Source: Halosolutus halophilus
Lineage (GTDB): Archaea; Halobacteriota; Halobacteria; Halobacteriales; Natrialbaceae
DNA length: 64,000 nucleotides
Direction: 5' to 3'
NCBI RefSeq assembly: GCF_022869805.1
Contig: NZ_CP094974.1
Location: 806,001-870,000 of the forward strand
Shown here: positions 30,240 to 39,103 of the stretch, one piece after another
Position numbering within the stretch: position 1 is the stretch's first letter
Layout of the letters: each line of letters starts with the position of its first letter
Made by a program: the position numbers and the translations under genes
Notes under the pieces: generated by a model
Told to the model about the DNA's origin: nothing
The model's database searches: none
Seen by the model: the letters and a program-made list of their open reading frames with translations, nothing else

Positions 30240-33183
30240 GGGACGAGAACACCGATTCAAACACCTTCCTTTCGGCACTGCGGAGGTGCTGGGAGAACGT
30301 TGGTGGGGCGATATCCAGCGATTCGGCGAGGTCCTCGCCGGACGCGTCTCGCGGCCACTCGAAGTATCCCCGGTGATAGGCGGTTTCGAGGACCGCCTGC
30401 TGGCGGTCGGTGAGTTTCTCGACGAGCATCTGCCGAACGTGAGTCGCCGGCTGCCGGGAGCGCGGGAACTGGCGTTTGGCGAGCAACTGGGCGGTCGGAT
30501 ACGCGCTGCGGACCGTCTCGGTGACGGATCTCGTGTCGACGCTCGGCGCGAGATGGACCCGGAGACGGAGGTCGCCACCCTCGAACAGGACCTCGTCGAT
30601 AGAGCCACCCTGCGAGGCCACTTCGGAACGAAGCGGGAGTTCACTGACGCGAGCCTCGAACCTGGTGACGGTACCTTCTTCGGCGAGCACAGTCAGCGAG
30701 TCCCAGCGGGGGTGCTGGTCGATCAGGGCGTCGAGCGTCTCACGGGCAGCGGGAGTCGCGGTGCCGTAAACGAGTTGGGCCTCGTCGCTGGTCGCAACGA
30801 CGTCGTCGATGGTGATCCGCCCCTCGGCCGTCGCGTCGATCTCCATGGATCCGAGGATATTCGGGATGCGGAACTCGAGCTCGACGATCTCGTCGCTTAT
30901 CAACGCTCGCTTTCGTTCGGTGGCGGCGATCGCGTGGCCGACGAGCGCTCCGAGCTGGCCGATCACCGTCGACTTTTCTCCCTCGAACGCAGACGGACGG
31001 CCTGCGCACACGTTCAACACGCCGTACGCCGTGCCGTCGTGCACGAGCGGAATCGCGGCTGCCGAACGGACGTCGATAGCGTCGGCTTGGCTACACCACA
31101 GTTCGCGTTCGGAGTCGGCGTCGATACCGTTCGCGACCTGCATCGACTGCGTCCGAAAAGCGGCTTTCGTCGGTCCGCCGCCATCTTCGTCCTCGGAATT
31201 GCCTGAGAAAGCGCTCTCGTCGAGATTACAGCCGTCTCCGACCATGGTTCTGACGTGTACCGTCTGCGAATCGGTGTCGACGTCGCCGATCCACGCGAGT
31301 TCACAGGAGTCCGTGTCGGCGAGGGCCTTGCAGACGGTCTGCTCAATCTCCTCGCGTGTAGATTGGTTGATGACCGCGGCCGTGATGTCGTGGACGATGT
31401 TGTTGACGTCATTGAGGGCGGCCAATTGCTCCCGGTTACGCTCCAGTTCCCGTTCGGCCTCCACGCGGTCGGTGATGTCGCGTCCTTCCGGAACGAGGTG
31501 GGTAACCTCGCCGCGGTCGTCGGTCACTGGACGGACGGAGAAATCGATGACAGCGATACGATCGGTGCCCCGTGCTTCGACCTCGCGGCGGACGAACTCG
31601 CCGTCGCGGGCGCGTTCGACCGCCTCGCGGACGCGGTCGGATGCCTTGCCGTGCTCAAACCAGTACGCGTTCCACAACTTCTGCCCGACGACCGCCGCTC
31701 GGTCGACCCCGCCGAAACTCAGGGCGGACTCGTTGGCCTCGACGAGCGTGCCATCTGGTTCTAGGAGACCGGTGAACTGATAGGTCTGGTTGAAGATGGC
31801 GTCATAGCGGCGTTCGCGCTCCTTGCGTTCGGTGATGTCGTGAATGACCGCGACCGTGCCGGCGCTTCCCCTGTCGGCGTCGTGAATCGGCGCCGTCGAG
31901 ATGCTCACGTCGACCGAGTCGCCCGCTTTCGTCCGACGCTGCACTTCGAGTCCGTGGAACGTCTCACCCTCGTTCACCGCCTCCAGCCGCTCTTCGAACG
32001 CGGACCGTTTCGCTTCCGGCACCACCGGGATGACCTCCCCGAGCACTTCGGCTTCCGTCCAGCCAAAGATCCGTTCCGCGCCCGGGTTCCACCCCTCGAC
32101 GATGCCGTTTTCGTCCAACACGACGATCCCGTTCGGCGACGCTTCGATGACCGCTTCGAGGTGTTCCGTCGTCGCACGGAGTTCGCGCTCGCGCTCCTCG
32201 CGGTCCGTGACGTCGCGTATGATCGAGAGATGACGACCGGGGAGAACGTTCGGTGTCGCCGCGAACTCGACGGTGCGTCGCTCCCCGTCGGACCGGACGA
32301 ACGGGAACAGACCGCGATCCTGGTCGGACTCCTGGAACTCGTGCCAGGCCCGCTCGAAGTCGTAGTCCTCGGGGGCAAATTCATCGATTGATCGGCCGAG
32401 CAGGTCCGCCGCCGGAAGGTCGAACAGGTCGGCGGCGGCCGGGTTGACGTCGACGTACGTCGCGTCGTCGTCGGCGATCAGCATCGCGTCGAACGCCTCC
32501 TCGAAGACGGCGCGGAACTTCCGTTCGCTCTCGATGAGGTCCGATCGGGCGCGCCGACGCTCGGTGACGTCGAAGTAGAGTTCGACCCGCCCCCCTGCGT
32601 ACGGACCCGACTCGACCGGTGTACTGCGGTGTCGGAGCCAGCGCGCCTCGCGTTTCTCCCCGGCCGTCACACGGCACTCGAACTGCTCGGTGTACGTATT
32701 GTCGTCGTACGTCGCCAGAACCGTCTCTTTGAAGCGTTCTCTCTCGTCGATACGAGGGGAGATACGCTCCGCCACGAGCCGTCGCTTGTCCCGACCGACG
32801 ACGGCCTCGCGGTCGATCCCGAAGTACCGCTCGGTCGTATCGTTGATCCACACCACCTCGAAGTTCTCGTCAAGGAGGAACGCGCCGATATCGGCGCTGT
32901 CGAGCACGTCCTTCAGCAGCGACGTTTCAGCGGCTGGCCAGTCCCTGGCGGTAGAAGATCGGCCGTCCGTTCGACCCCGTGGCCGCCACCACACGCGCCC
33001 GTTCGCACCGACCTTCTTGGTTTCGAGCCGGTCGTGTTCGACGAGGCGCCTCAGGCGTTCGTAGGTGCTGCGGCGCCCGAGGTCGAGGCGGTCCGCCACT
33101 TCGGTTGTCGTTTGTGGAGTTCCGAATTCATCGAAGAGTGCGAGGGTTTCCCGAAGCACCTCGCTCACCGCGTGAGAACTCAT
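30226..33183 (-). CDS. Multi-PAS/GAF Bat-type transcriptional regulator (985 aa)
   Basis: Start at MSSHAVSEVLRETLALFDEF (33183). Order: N-terminal winged helix (TTTEVADRLDLGRRSTYERL, about 23-80); four PAS modules (roughly 85-210, 220-335, 345-465, 470-595) with typical EGWNPGAERIFGWTEAEVLG and DITERK joins; a GAF domain (about 610-750); a bacterio-opsin-activator region; C-terminal HTH_10 (LTDRQQAVLETAYHRGYFEW, SLDIAPPTFSQHLRSAERKV). No histidine-kinase domain. It would bind DNA directly in response to redox, light or small ligands; targets unknown. The largest gene in the window. Confidence 0.9.
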   Translation of the reverse strand: MSSHAVSEVLRETLALFDEFGTPQTTTEVADRLDLGRRSTYERLRRLVEHDRLETKKVGANGRVWWRPRGRTDGRSSTARDWPAAETSLLKDVLDSADIGAFLLDENFEVVWINDTTERYFGIDREAVVGRDKRRLVAERISPRIDERERFKETVLATYDDNTYTEQFECRVTAGEKREARWLRHRSTPVESGPYAGGRVELYFDVTERRRARSDLIESERKFRAVFEEAFDAMLIADDDATYVDVNPAAADLFDLPAADLLGRSIDEFAPEDYDFERAWHEFQESDQDRGLFPFVRSDGERRTVEFAATPNVLPGRHLSIIRDVTDREERERELRATTEHLEAVIEASPNGIVVLDENGIVEGWNPGAERIFGWTEAEVLGEVIPVVPEAKRSAFEERLEAVNEGETFHGLEVQRRTKAGDSVDVSISTAPIHDADRGSAGTVAVIHDITERKERERRYDAIFNQTYQFTGLLEPDGTLVEANESALSFGGVDRAAVVGQKLWNAYWFEHGKASDRVREAVERARDGEFVRREVEARGTDRIAVIDFSVRPVTDDRGEVTHLVPEGRDITDRVEAERELERNREQLAALNDVNNIVHDITAAVINQSTREEIEQTVCKALADTDSCELAWIGDVDTDSQTVHVRTMVGDGCNLDESAFSGNSEDEDGGGPTKAAFRTQSMQVANGIDADSERELWCSQADAIDVRSAAAIPLVHDGTAYGVLNVCAGRPSAFEGEKSTVIGQLGALVGHAIAATERKRALISDEIVELEFRIPNILGSMEIDATAEGRITIDDVVATSDEAQLVYGTATPAARETLDALIDQHPRWDSLTVLAEEGTVTRFEARVSELPLRSEVASQGGSIDEVLFEGGDLRLRVHLAPSVDTRSVTETVRSAYPTAQLLAKRQFPRSRQPATHVRQMLVEKLTDRQQAVLETAYHRGYFEWPRDASGEDLAESLDIAPPTFSQHLRSAERKVFESVFSSPTPT

Positions 33184-33402
33184 CGTACGGTTTACCCGGG
33201 CTACAGATATAGACTCTCGCGTTGGAGGGAAATTTTCACTCAAATTTAGCGGTAGTCAATGGATCCATGGTTTACTGTACTTCAATCAAACCGAAGCGTC
33301 CTACCGCTGGTCCACCCGTTTTTGCGAACACCCTACTCACGTTTACCGTGCAGATATGGGTGACAAGATCCGAGCCGAAACCGCTGCGAGAAGGATTCCA
33401 CC
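33184..33402. other. Divergent promoter region
   Basis: Separates the large regulator (-) and the wHTH gene (+). AT-rich GGGAAATTTTCACTCAAATTT near 33230 may hold the TATA of the regulator gene. No repeat. Confidence 0.35.
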
Positions 33403-33708
33403 ATGAGTCAATCTATACGTGACGAAAGAGCGTTCAGATACGTCGGAACGGAGCATCTGGCCGAAAATACGTATCATCGGTTGCTCTCGGCAGATCGCCG
33501 AAGGACGATGCTCGACGTCTTGATGAACTCGAACACTCCGGTCGAGATCGGGGAGCTGGTGGCGACAGTGGCCGCACAAGAAAAAGAAGCGGACGTCGCC
33601 AACGAAGAGACCGTCGAACGCGTGTCAGTAACACTCCTTCACGTTCACCTCCCGATGATGGCAGAACTTGGAGTCATTGAAGTCGTCTCTGACCCGAACC
33701 GCGCCTAA
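33403..33708 (+). CDS. DUF7344-like winged-helix protein (101 aa)
   Basis: HLAENTYHRLLSADRRRTML DVLMNSNTPVEIGELVATVA, then TVERVSVTLLHVHLPMMAEL GVIEV: the arrangement of the small haloarchaeal winged-helix family DUF7344, where the L..HLP.L...G.I pattern forms the wing-proximal helix. Probable transcription factor without an effector domain. It lies divergent from the multi-PAS regulator. Confidence 0.75.
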   Translation: MSQSIRDERAFRYVGTEHLAENTYHRLLSADRRRTMLDVLMNSNTPVEIGELVATVAAQEKEADVANEETVERVSVTLLHVHLPMMAELGVIEVVSDPNRA

Positions 33709-33932
33709 CCCCTCGACGCTGCTGCGGTTCCTGACTCAGTGCGATTGCAGTAGTGTCGACGTGTATACCTGGATGGCTTGGGCACCGAGATACGTGATTT
33801 GCACCGTTGCAAATAGAGGATACCGTCGTTCCGACGCGAAGCGAGAGATCGCAATAAATCCATCCCCTGTATCCAGCACGCGATTTTTGGTATTTGTATG
33901 ATGGATCAATAATCTCGCTGGTAACGCCTTCA

Positions 33933-34100
33933 TCTGTACAGACCGATCACCGCCCTCCGCAGCTCGAGTTTCAACTCGTGGCACGTTCGCGCGTTCTATG
34001 CAGCAGCGGTTACTCTTTCTGCGTGAACACTGTCAGAAACGGCGTGCTGACTACAGAGCGTGTCTCTGTCAGCGCAAGAGATTACTGTCAGTAGATTATT
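33933..34100 (+). repeat. R-element copy 14 (subfamily 2)
   Basis: Begins ATCTGTACAGACCGATCACC, continues GTGGCACGTTCGCGCGTTCT, ATGCAGCAGCGG and GCGTGCTGACTACAGAGCG, ends CTGTCAGTAGATTATTTC. It stops about 10 bp before the next gene. Confidence 0.8.
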
Positions 34101-34109
34101 TCACGTAAT

Positions 34110-34307
34110 ATGGAGTCGTTTGAACAGATTGCCATCGCCGATCTGAAATTTAGAGTCGTCATCGTTGCTTCGACGCTGGCGTTTTCAACCGTTTTCGTCC
34201 CCTTGAATTTCGGTCTTCAGTCAAAGATGGGTATGCAACTCGGAGTCGTACTCGGGGTCGTCTCCGCCGTTGCAACAGCCTACTTTACGGTAAAGAGGTT
34301 GCCCTGA
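34110..34307 (+). CDS. Small two-helix membrane protein (65 aa)
   Basis: MESFEQIAIADLKFRVVIVA STLAFSTVFV then MQLGVVLGVVSAVATAYFTV, ending KRLP. Two transmembrane helices; no family known. Squeezed between R-element copies 14 and 15, with stop overlapping the start of the latter. Confidence 0.65.
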   Translation: MESFEQIAIADLKFRVVIVASTLAFSTVFVPLNFGLQSKMGMQLGVVLGVVSAVATAYFTVKRLP

Positions 34308-34692
34308 GCAGAACTCTCAGGTGCACACGCGCTTTGTATTCAGCAGATGTCGACCGAATTACCGAGATCCTGTCACAAACGGCGTGCTGAATAGAGTGCT
34401 CTGTAGGATCGCTAGACGACGCTGTGATTAGCCTACTTTCGTCGGAGAGCAGTCAACCACTGGACTAGTATCTGGAATCCACCGTAGTCTCTTGGTTTTG
34501 CAAGGATCTGTTCATCCAGCCATCAGTATTAGGAAAATATTCGTCCAACTCTCACCGCAACTAACCAGCTCCAATTGCCCTGAAGTCGTCGCAGTCTAGT
34601 GATCCTACAGAGCAGAATAGAGAGCATGAGTTCAGCACGACCGTCGGCACGAAGCGGAAGACGAGCGGCGGTCGAGTCACGTCGATTCAGTC
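34302..34692 (+). repeat. R-element copy 15, split by a MITE
   Basis: Left part 34302-34396: CCTGAGCAGAACTC, GCGCTTTGTATTCAGCAG, GCGTGCTGAATAGAG. Right part 34615-34692: GAATAGAGAGCATGAGTTCA GCACG. The 8-bp GAATAGAG is duplicated on either side of the 218-bp insertion. Confidence 0.8.
34397..34614. mobile_element. 218-bp MITE with 21-bp terminal inverted repeats and 8-bp TSD
   Basis: Ends are TGCTCTGTAGGATCGCTAGA(C) and the inverse of TGCTCTGTAGGATCACTAGA(C), one mismatch in 21. GAATAGAG at 34389-34396 and 34615-34622 is a perfect target duplication. No coding capacity; a non-autonomous element mobilised in trans. Parent transposase not in the window. Confidence 0.9.
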
Positions 34693-34718
34693 GCCAGAAC
34701 ATCGATGGTCGTGCCCTT

Positions 34719-35849
34719 TCACTCGACCGGCTCGGCTTCGGGGAACTGATAGCCCCCGTCGAGAATCTCCTCGCGCGGACCGTACAGTCGGACCGTATAG
34801 TTCCACCCCTCTGGCGCGTAGAGGAAGTTCGGCTGGTCGGGATCATCGCCGAAGTGAATCGTGACGCTGCCGTCGTCGTCTCGCTCTGCGGTTACGTTGT
34901 TGATCGAGTACGCGTCGTACTCGTTTTCCTCGAGGTACCAGTCGCTGTTGTAGACGGTGACCGACCAGTACCCGTCGACGGGGACGTCGTCGACGGTGAG
35001 CGTATATGGCGTTTCGCCGTCGTTCTGTTCGGGCGTTCGCCAGAGAACGAACTCGTCCGTCTCCGGACTTCCACCCCAGGCGATCGCAGTGCCGAGGAAA
35101 TGCTTGACGGGATCGACCTCGTCGGCGTCGCCCCACACGCCCCGGGAGTCGTCCATCGTCTCTCCGACCGTGATGAGCGCCTCCCGGATTCGCTCGAGCG
35201 AGTCCTGATCCCAGTTGGGTATCTCGAACGTGCCGGGCGATCGTTGACTCGCCGTGATCTCGTCCTGGATGGCGTGAACGGTCTCGACGTCGTCCGGATC
35301 GTTCGGATCGAATAACGTGCGGACCAGGACCAGACAGTACCGCGTCCCGACTTCGTCCTGTGTCAGCGTGTATTCGCCGGCGGTTGTGGACGATCCCCTC
35401 AAGTAGTTATCTTGATTGATGACGATCAGCAACTGGTAGCGGTCACCGGTGTCCGGTTGGGTGACGGTGACCGGTTCGGTCAGGTCGAAGACGCCAGCCG
35501 AGTAGAGGGTATCACGATTCATCTGGATGACGTTCTGCTCGTCGATGGGGACCAGCTCTCGGAGGTGATAGAACTCTCCGAACCCGCCCAGTTCGGCGTA
35601 TCGCGCGAGGTACGTGTCGGACTCTGCGCGCGGGTAGTTCTCCCACGTTACCGGGACTGGCTCGTCATCTTCCGTCTCGTTTTCAGCCTGGTGGGTATTC
35701 GCCTCCGGGGAGTGGTGGCTGGCAGTGGCGCTGCCGCCGCCCATCGCGAGTAAGCCGGCGAGACCCGCTCCGCGAAGCGCGGTGCGGCGGGTTGCTCGCA
35801 GCGGTTCGGCATCCGATTCCCTCGTCGTGTGGTGTGTCTTATCGCTCAT
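34719..35849 (-). CDS. Tat-exported DUF1254/DUF1214-domain protein (376 aa)
   Basis: Start at MSDKTHHTTRESDAEPL (35849) gives a Tat signal (TRRTALRGAGLAGLLAMGGG). An acidic linker is followed by DUF1254 (YPRAESDTYLARYAELGGFG, QNVIQMNRDTLYSAGVFDL) and C-terminal DUF1214 (DGYWSVTVYNSDWYLEENEY, YSINNVTAERDDDGSVTIHF, YNYTVRLYGPRE-like end). Such proteins are exported in bacteria and archaea; activity is unknown. No lipobox. Runs against the flanking R-elements. Confidence 0.8.
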   Translation of the reverse strand: MSDKTHHTTRESDAEPLRATRRTALRGAGLAGLLAMGGGSATASHHSPEANTHQAENETEDDEPVPVTWENYPRAESDTYLARYAELGGFGEFYHLRELVPIDEQNVIQMNRDTLYSAGVFDLTEPVTVTQPDTGDRYQLLIVINQDNYLRGSSTTAGEYTLTQDEVGTRYCLVLVRTLFDPNDPDDVETVHAIQDEITASQRSPGTFEIPNWDQDSLERIREALITVGETMDDSRGVWGDADEVDPVKHFLGTAIAWGGSPETDEFVLWRTPEQNDGETPYTLTVDDVPVDGYWSVTVYNSDWYLEENEYDAYSINNVTAERDDDGSVTIHFGDDPDQPNFLYAPEGWNYTVRLYGPREEILDGGYQFPEAEPVE

Positions 35850-36044
35850 GGCGCATGTCTCTCTGAGTGCCCCACACAGTGGATGGGACCGACTCACACT
35901 CTCGCACGTCAGCGCCCCATATAATACGATAACGATAATTGGAAATTATGTCATGACAAGATGATAGTATTGACTTGGTGATGAACTCTGCTCCGTAAGT
36001 TATGATGGATTCCGCCGGCCAACCGAGTACATAGACGTTCTCGA
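35850..36044. other. Upstream region of the DUF1254 gene
   Basis: AT-rich stretch 35925-36000 (ATAATACGATAACGATAATT) probably carries its promoter. Nothing else recognised. Confidence 0.35.
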
Positions 36045-36456
36045 GCATCACCAGATGCTACAGTCGCGCCCTGTATTCAGCAAGAACTAATCGAACTACC
36101 AGAACACTGTTAAGAGCGGCGTGCTGAATACAGAGGGTGAGCCGTGTTTAGACGCGAAAATTCGAGGGTAACGACAGCCACAGACCGAGAGTCGATACGA
36201 AGGGGCTGGAAATGGAATCGCCATCGAGGAACTAGTCTCTACAATTTCGCTTCTACAGCCGTTTTACCGAAGTTTGAGGGACCATCGCCTCGATCGAGGG
36301 TCAAACCTCTCGACGAGGTATCGGATAGCGGATCAGCATCGAGCCACAACACCGCTCTCACTCGCGTCGAAACAAGGCCGAGAAGATGTGTTCAGCACGA
36401 CGGGTCTGTTTGTTTCATCCCGAATCCAATGAACCAGCCGTTCAGTAGACCTGCTT
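36045..36456 (+). repeat. R-element copy 16, split by an ISH1-derived MITE
   Basis: Left part 36045-36140: GTCGCGCCCTGTATTCAGCA, GCGTGCTGAATACAGAGGG. Right part 36381-36456: GATGTGTTCAGCACGACGGG, AATGAACCAGCCGTTCAGTA GACC. The insertion interrupts the GAGGATGAG block between the two competing stems. Confidence 0.75.
36141..36378. mobile_element. ~238-bp non-autonomous ISH1-like element (MITE)
   Basis: Left end GCCGTGTTTAGACGCGAA and right end (inverted) GCCTTGTTTCGACGCGAG match the terminal repeats of the complete IS at 41025-41960. The interior has no transposase. Target duplication is eroded. Confidence 0.7.
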
Positions 36457-36493
36457 ATTGACCGTCTGGCAGTGATTATAAAGTGAGGGAATA

Positions 36494-36757
36494 TCAGTTG
36501 CCGTCGGCTGTTTCAAGTGGTGAATTACAGAGCCTACATCGGTTTCGGTCAGGCCTGTTCGGTGCGCCGCATTCAGAACAATTAGTCCGAGCCGGTGGTT
36601 CGTCGGTATCGTCCCACGATAGAACCGCCATTACGAGAAGGATGAAGAATACAAACAAGAACAACCCTAATGGACCGAATGAGAGGAGAAAAATGGCAAC
36701 GAAGAAGACAGGGAAGCCAATGAGCACGTACACCAAGAGTGTTGAGAGACGATCCAT
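36494..36757 (-). CDS. Two-helix membrane protein with C-terminal zinc ribbon (87 aa)
   Basis: Helices LLVYVLIGFPVFFVAIFLLS and LGLFLFVFFILLVMAVLSW are followed by TNCSECGAPNRPDRNRCRLC, two CxxC pairs of a zinc ribbon, in the cytoplasm. This architecture is frequent among uncharacterised archaeal membrane proteins. Between R-element copy 16 and the flavoprotein gene. Confidence 0.7.
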   Translation of the reverse strand: MDRLSTLLVYVLIGFPVFFVAIFLLSFGPLGLFLFVFFILLVMAVLSWDDTDEPPARTNCSECGAPNRPDRNRCRLCNSPLETADGN

Positions 36758-36940
36758 GGATTATACTCTAAAACGTAGGATCAAAAATCTCTAGTCAACG
36801 GGTTCTGGGTGTCCGATCACTTACTTTGAATAGAACGCGCGAAGGGAGCAAATATAATCGGCTTTTTCAAACGGTATAGAAATAAGATCAGACCGACAGT
36901 TATGACATGAGTCTCAGGGGGTGACGTATACGTTACTCGG

Positions 36941-36951
36941 AAATACTTATT
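36941..36951 (+). promoter_or_regulatory. TATA box of the flavoprotein gene
   Basis: AAATACTTATT centred about 30 bp before ATG 36976; leaderless spacing. Confidence 0.5.
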
Positions 36952-36975
36952 GCTGAGACACAAACCGATCAGTGC

Positions 36976-37566
36976 ATGAGTGACACAGATGTCATCGTCG
37001 TCGGTGGCGGGCCGGCCGGATTGAGCGCTAGTCTCTACACGCAGAAGAACGGGCTCGAAACGATTCTCTTCGACACGGACTCGACGTGGATGCACAAGGC
37101 CCACCTGTTCAACTATCTCGGTATCGGCTCGATAGATGGGTCGGCGTTCATGGAGACCGCGAGAACGCAGGTAGACAGTTTCGGTGTCGAACGAAAGCAG
37201 GGTGAGACGGTCGAAGCCGTCACTCCCTCGGACAACGGGTTTGTTGTCGAAACACCAGCGGACGAATACGAGGCCACCTACGTCGTGCTTGCGACCGGCG
37301 CAAACCGTGACTTGGCAGAATCGCTCGGCTGCTCGTTCGATGGAGATGTCGTAGACGTTGATGTCACAATGGAGACGACCGTTACCGACGCGTACGCGAC
37401 AGGAGCGATGGTTCGAGCCGAAGAGTGGCAAGCAATTATTTCCGCCGGTGACGGTGCAGCTGCCGCGTTGAACATCCTTTCGAAGGAGAAGGGGGAGCAC
37501 TATCACGACTTCGACGTTCCGGAGGACGCCGCCGGCGTATTTGGCGCGATGGCAGCCGAAGAGTAG
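36976..37566 (+). CDS. Thioredoxin reductase-like FAD/NAD(P)-binding protein (196 aa)
   Basis: MSDTDVIVVGGGPAGLSASL YTQ is the FAD-binding GxGxxG. YLGIGSIDGSAF, TYVVLATGANRDLAESLGC and DAYATGAMVRAEEWQAIISA GDGAAAA correspond to the split FAD domain of thioredoxin reductase-like proteins. At ~196 residues it lacks the NAD(P)H domain and the CxxC redox pair, so it is a short haloarchaeal relative, perhaps accepting electrons from a partner. Single gene with its own promoter. Confidence 0.8.
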   Translation: MSDTDVIVVGGGPAGLSASLYTQKNGLETILFDTDSTWMHKAHLFNYLGIGSIDGSAFMETARTQVDSFGVERKQGETVEAVTPSDNGFVVETPADEYEATYVVLATGANRDLAESLGCSFDGDVVDVDVTMETTVTDAYATGAMVRAEEWQAIISAGDGAAAALNILSKEKGEHYHDFDVPEDAAGVFGAMAAEE

Positions 37567-37639
37567 CGGAAAAGCGAGTGAACAGCAGCGCATTCGTCCC
37601 TCTTCCGAGTGAGTAGTCCTACACACCAGACGACACGAT

Positions 37640-37690
37640 CATGCTGAATTCGTGCTCTCTGGTTAGCACGCCGTTCTTGATAAACAATGG
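37640..37690 (-). repeat. R-element fragment (central stem, inverted)
   Basis: GCTGAATTCGTGCTCTCTGG and GCACGCCGTTCTTGATAA resemble the inverted middle of the element, facing copy 17. Short and diverged. Confidence 0.35.
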
Positions 37691-37721
37691 ATAGATTGCG
37701 ATTCACAGCATTACATCGTTC

Positions 37722-37832
37722 ACCTGTACTGACCGATCACCACCGTCGCAAATTGAGTCGAATCTCGTGCTACATTCGCAGCCTGTAGTGAGCAGTGGTT
37801 TTGCGAGAATTACTGTGTAAAGGATAGGATTT
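37722..37832 (+). repeat. R-element copy 17 (5' half) joined to IS6-like end
   Basis: CCTGTACTGACCGATCACCA through GCTACATTCGCAGCCTGTAG is the 5' half; it is cut by an inverted GGCTTTGTTGAAATCC (37816-37832), so an IS6-type event removed the rest. Confidence 0.7.
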
Positions 37833-37861
37833 CAACAAAGCCTCTCAGATGCAACTCCTAA

Positions 37862-37871
37862 TACATATACC
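37862..37871 (+). promoter_or_regulatory. TATA box of the 37896 lipoprotein gene
   Basis: ATACATATAC about 30 bp upstream of the ATG. Confidence 0.45.
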
Positions 37872-37895
37872 GAGAGGTGGACATCATTTGGCTAA

Positions 37896-38393
37896 ATGCG
37901 ACTTCCCTCCCACCGTGTCGCCGTCACTTGTATTATAACAGGTCTGGTGCTCGTTGCCGGGTGCTCAACACCATTCTCTGACGACGAGACACAGATACTA
38001 ATCGAGAACGAGCACGAGTCCGCCTATCAGGTGACTGCCTTCCAGAGTGCGCAGGGGAGCCAAGACGGACTCAAGTTCGACGTCACCACCGAGGACGGAG
38101 AACGACGGATCGTAGGCTTTGACGAGCTACAAGACGGGGCGAACTACACCAATGTCACCCTCAGCGGCGCGGAGCGTTCGGTACGAGTGCCGACGATAGC
38201 GGATGACAACAGTACACAGTTCGTGGACGACTGGAACGAGAGTCAGACGACCATCTACGTCGTCGAAACGTACGAGAATGAGCTAGTGGACATTCACGTC
38301 GTAGAGTGCACTCGTGATATGGCTCTCACGTTCACAACTGCCTCGGACGGATCATTTACCACCTCCTCACGCTGCGCAAAGAGCGTTCATTGA
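37896..38393 (+). CDS. Sec-type lipoprotein of unknown function (165 aa)
   Basis: MRLPSHRVAVTCIITGLVLV AGC: a signal without twin arginines, hydrophobic core and lipobox VAGC (Cys about 23). The mature part is acidic and beta-rich (TQILIENEHESAYQVTAFQS, VVETYENELVDIHVVECTRD) with two late Cys that may form a disulfide. No recognised family. Single gene with its own TATA box; followed after 100 bp by R-element copy 18. Confidence 0.75.
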   Translation: MRLPSHRVAVTCIITGLVLVAGCSTPFSDDETQILIENEHESAYQVTAFQSAQGSQDGLKFDVTTEDGERRIVGFDELQDGANYTNVTLSGAERSVRVPTIADDNSTQFVDDWNESQTTIYVVETYENELVDIHVVECTRDMALTFTTASDGSFTTSSRCAKSVH

Positions 38394-38492
38394 CCCCGGT
38401 TCAACGCATTACTAGCGACGTTTGTGCGCGGCTTGTTTGATAGATAGCAAAGACAGGAACGACGCGAAGAGCCAGCGATTGCTACCTACTTA

Positions 38493-38636
38493 TCCTGCAC
38501 TGAGCGATCACCTCCCATCTGATCGGCGGCCAGTTCTTGCTAGATTCGCGCCTTGTATCTCGCAGAGTCGCAACGAACTCCCGAGCTATTGTCAGAAACG
38601 CTCTGCTAAATCCAGAGGATAGGTTCGGCGAACGAT
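38493..38636 (+). repeat. R-element copy 18
   Basis: CCTGCACTGAGCGATCACCT, CTAGATTCGCGCCTTGTATC, GTCAGAAACGCTCTGCTAAA TCCAGAGGATAGGTTC. The 3' module is missing; the adjoining minus gene's end overlaps its last 45 bp. Confidence 0.7.
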
Positions 38637-38864
38637 CATGAATTCATCTACGTCGTAGTCACGTCCGCTGTTTAGATTCGTGAGAGAAGGGGCATCAGTA
38701 CCCGTGAGGAAGAACCGATAGTGACCTCCCCTAGTACCCTCAACTTCGAACGAGTTTTCAGAGATATTAGTAACGGTTTGAGCGTGTTTTCGTCCATTCC
38801 AGATCACTTCGCTTCCCTTCTTAACATTCTCCATCTCCTCCAAGATTTCGGTCATCGATTGCAT
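38592..38864 (-). CDS. Small hypothetical protein (90 aa; 87 from Met 4)
   Basis: MTEILEEMENVKKGSEVIWN GRKHAQTVTN, then beta segments ENSFEVEGTRGGHYRFFLTG and GRDYDVDEFMIVRRTY. A small beta-barrel-like fold is plausible. Its C-terminal ~15 codons fall in an R-element edge, so the tail may be a read-through replacement. Function unknown. Confidence 0.55.
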   Translation of the reverse strand: MQSMTEILEEMENVKKGSEVIWNGRKHAQTVTNISENSFEVEGTRGGHYRFFLTGTDAPSLTNLNSGRDYDVDEFMIVRRTYPLDLAERF

Positions 38865-39103
38865 ACTATTGGATTGGAATCATCTCTTGAAAACCGTTTC
38901 CGCCGTTACTGGTTCCCAAGAGGTTGTGACCGATTCATGCTGTGTATCTTGTACGAGCGCTATCGACCTCCCCATGTTCTATCATGACCAGCGTGACCGA
39001 TACAGAGGACATTCAGCCATCGAAACAGTCGAAGCCATCGAGAACTATCGGGGAGCGCAGCAGAATACAGAGATTCAAGCCCCGGCCCACAGTTGCACTT
39101 TGT

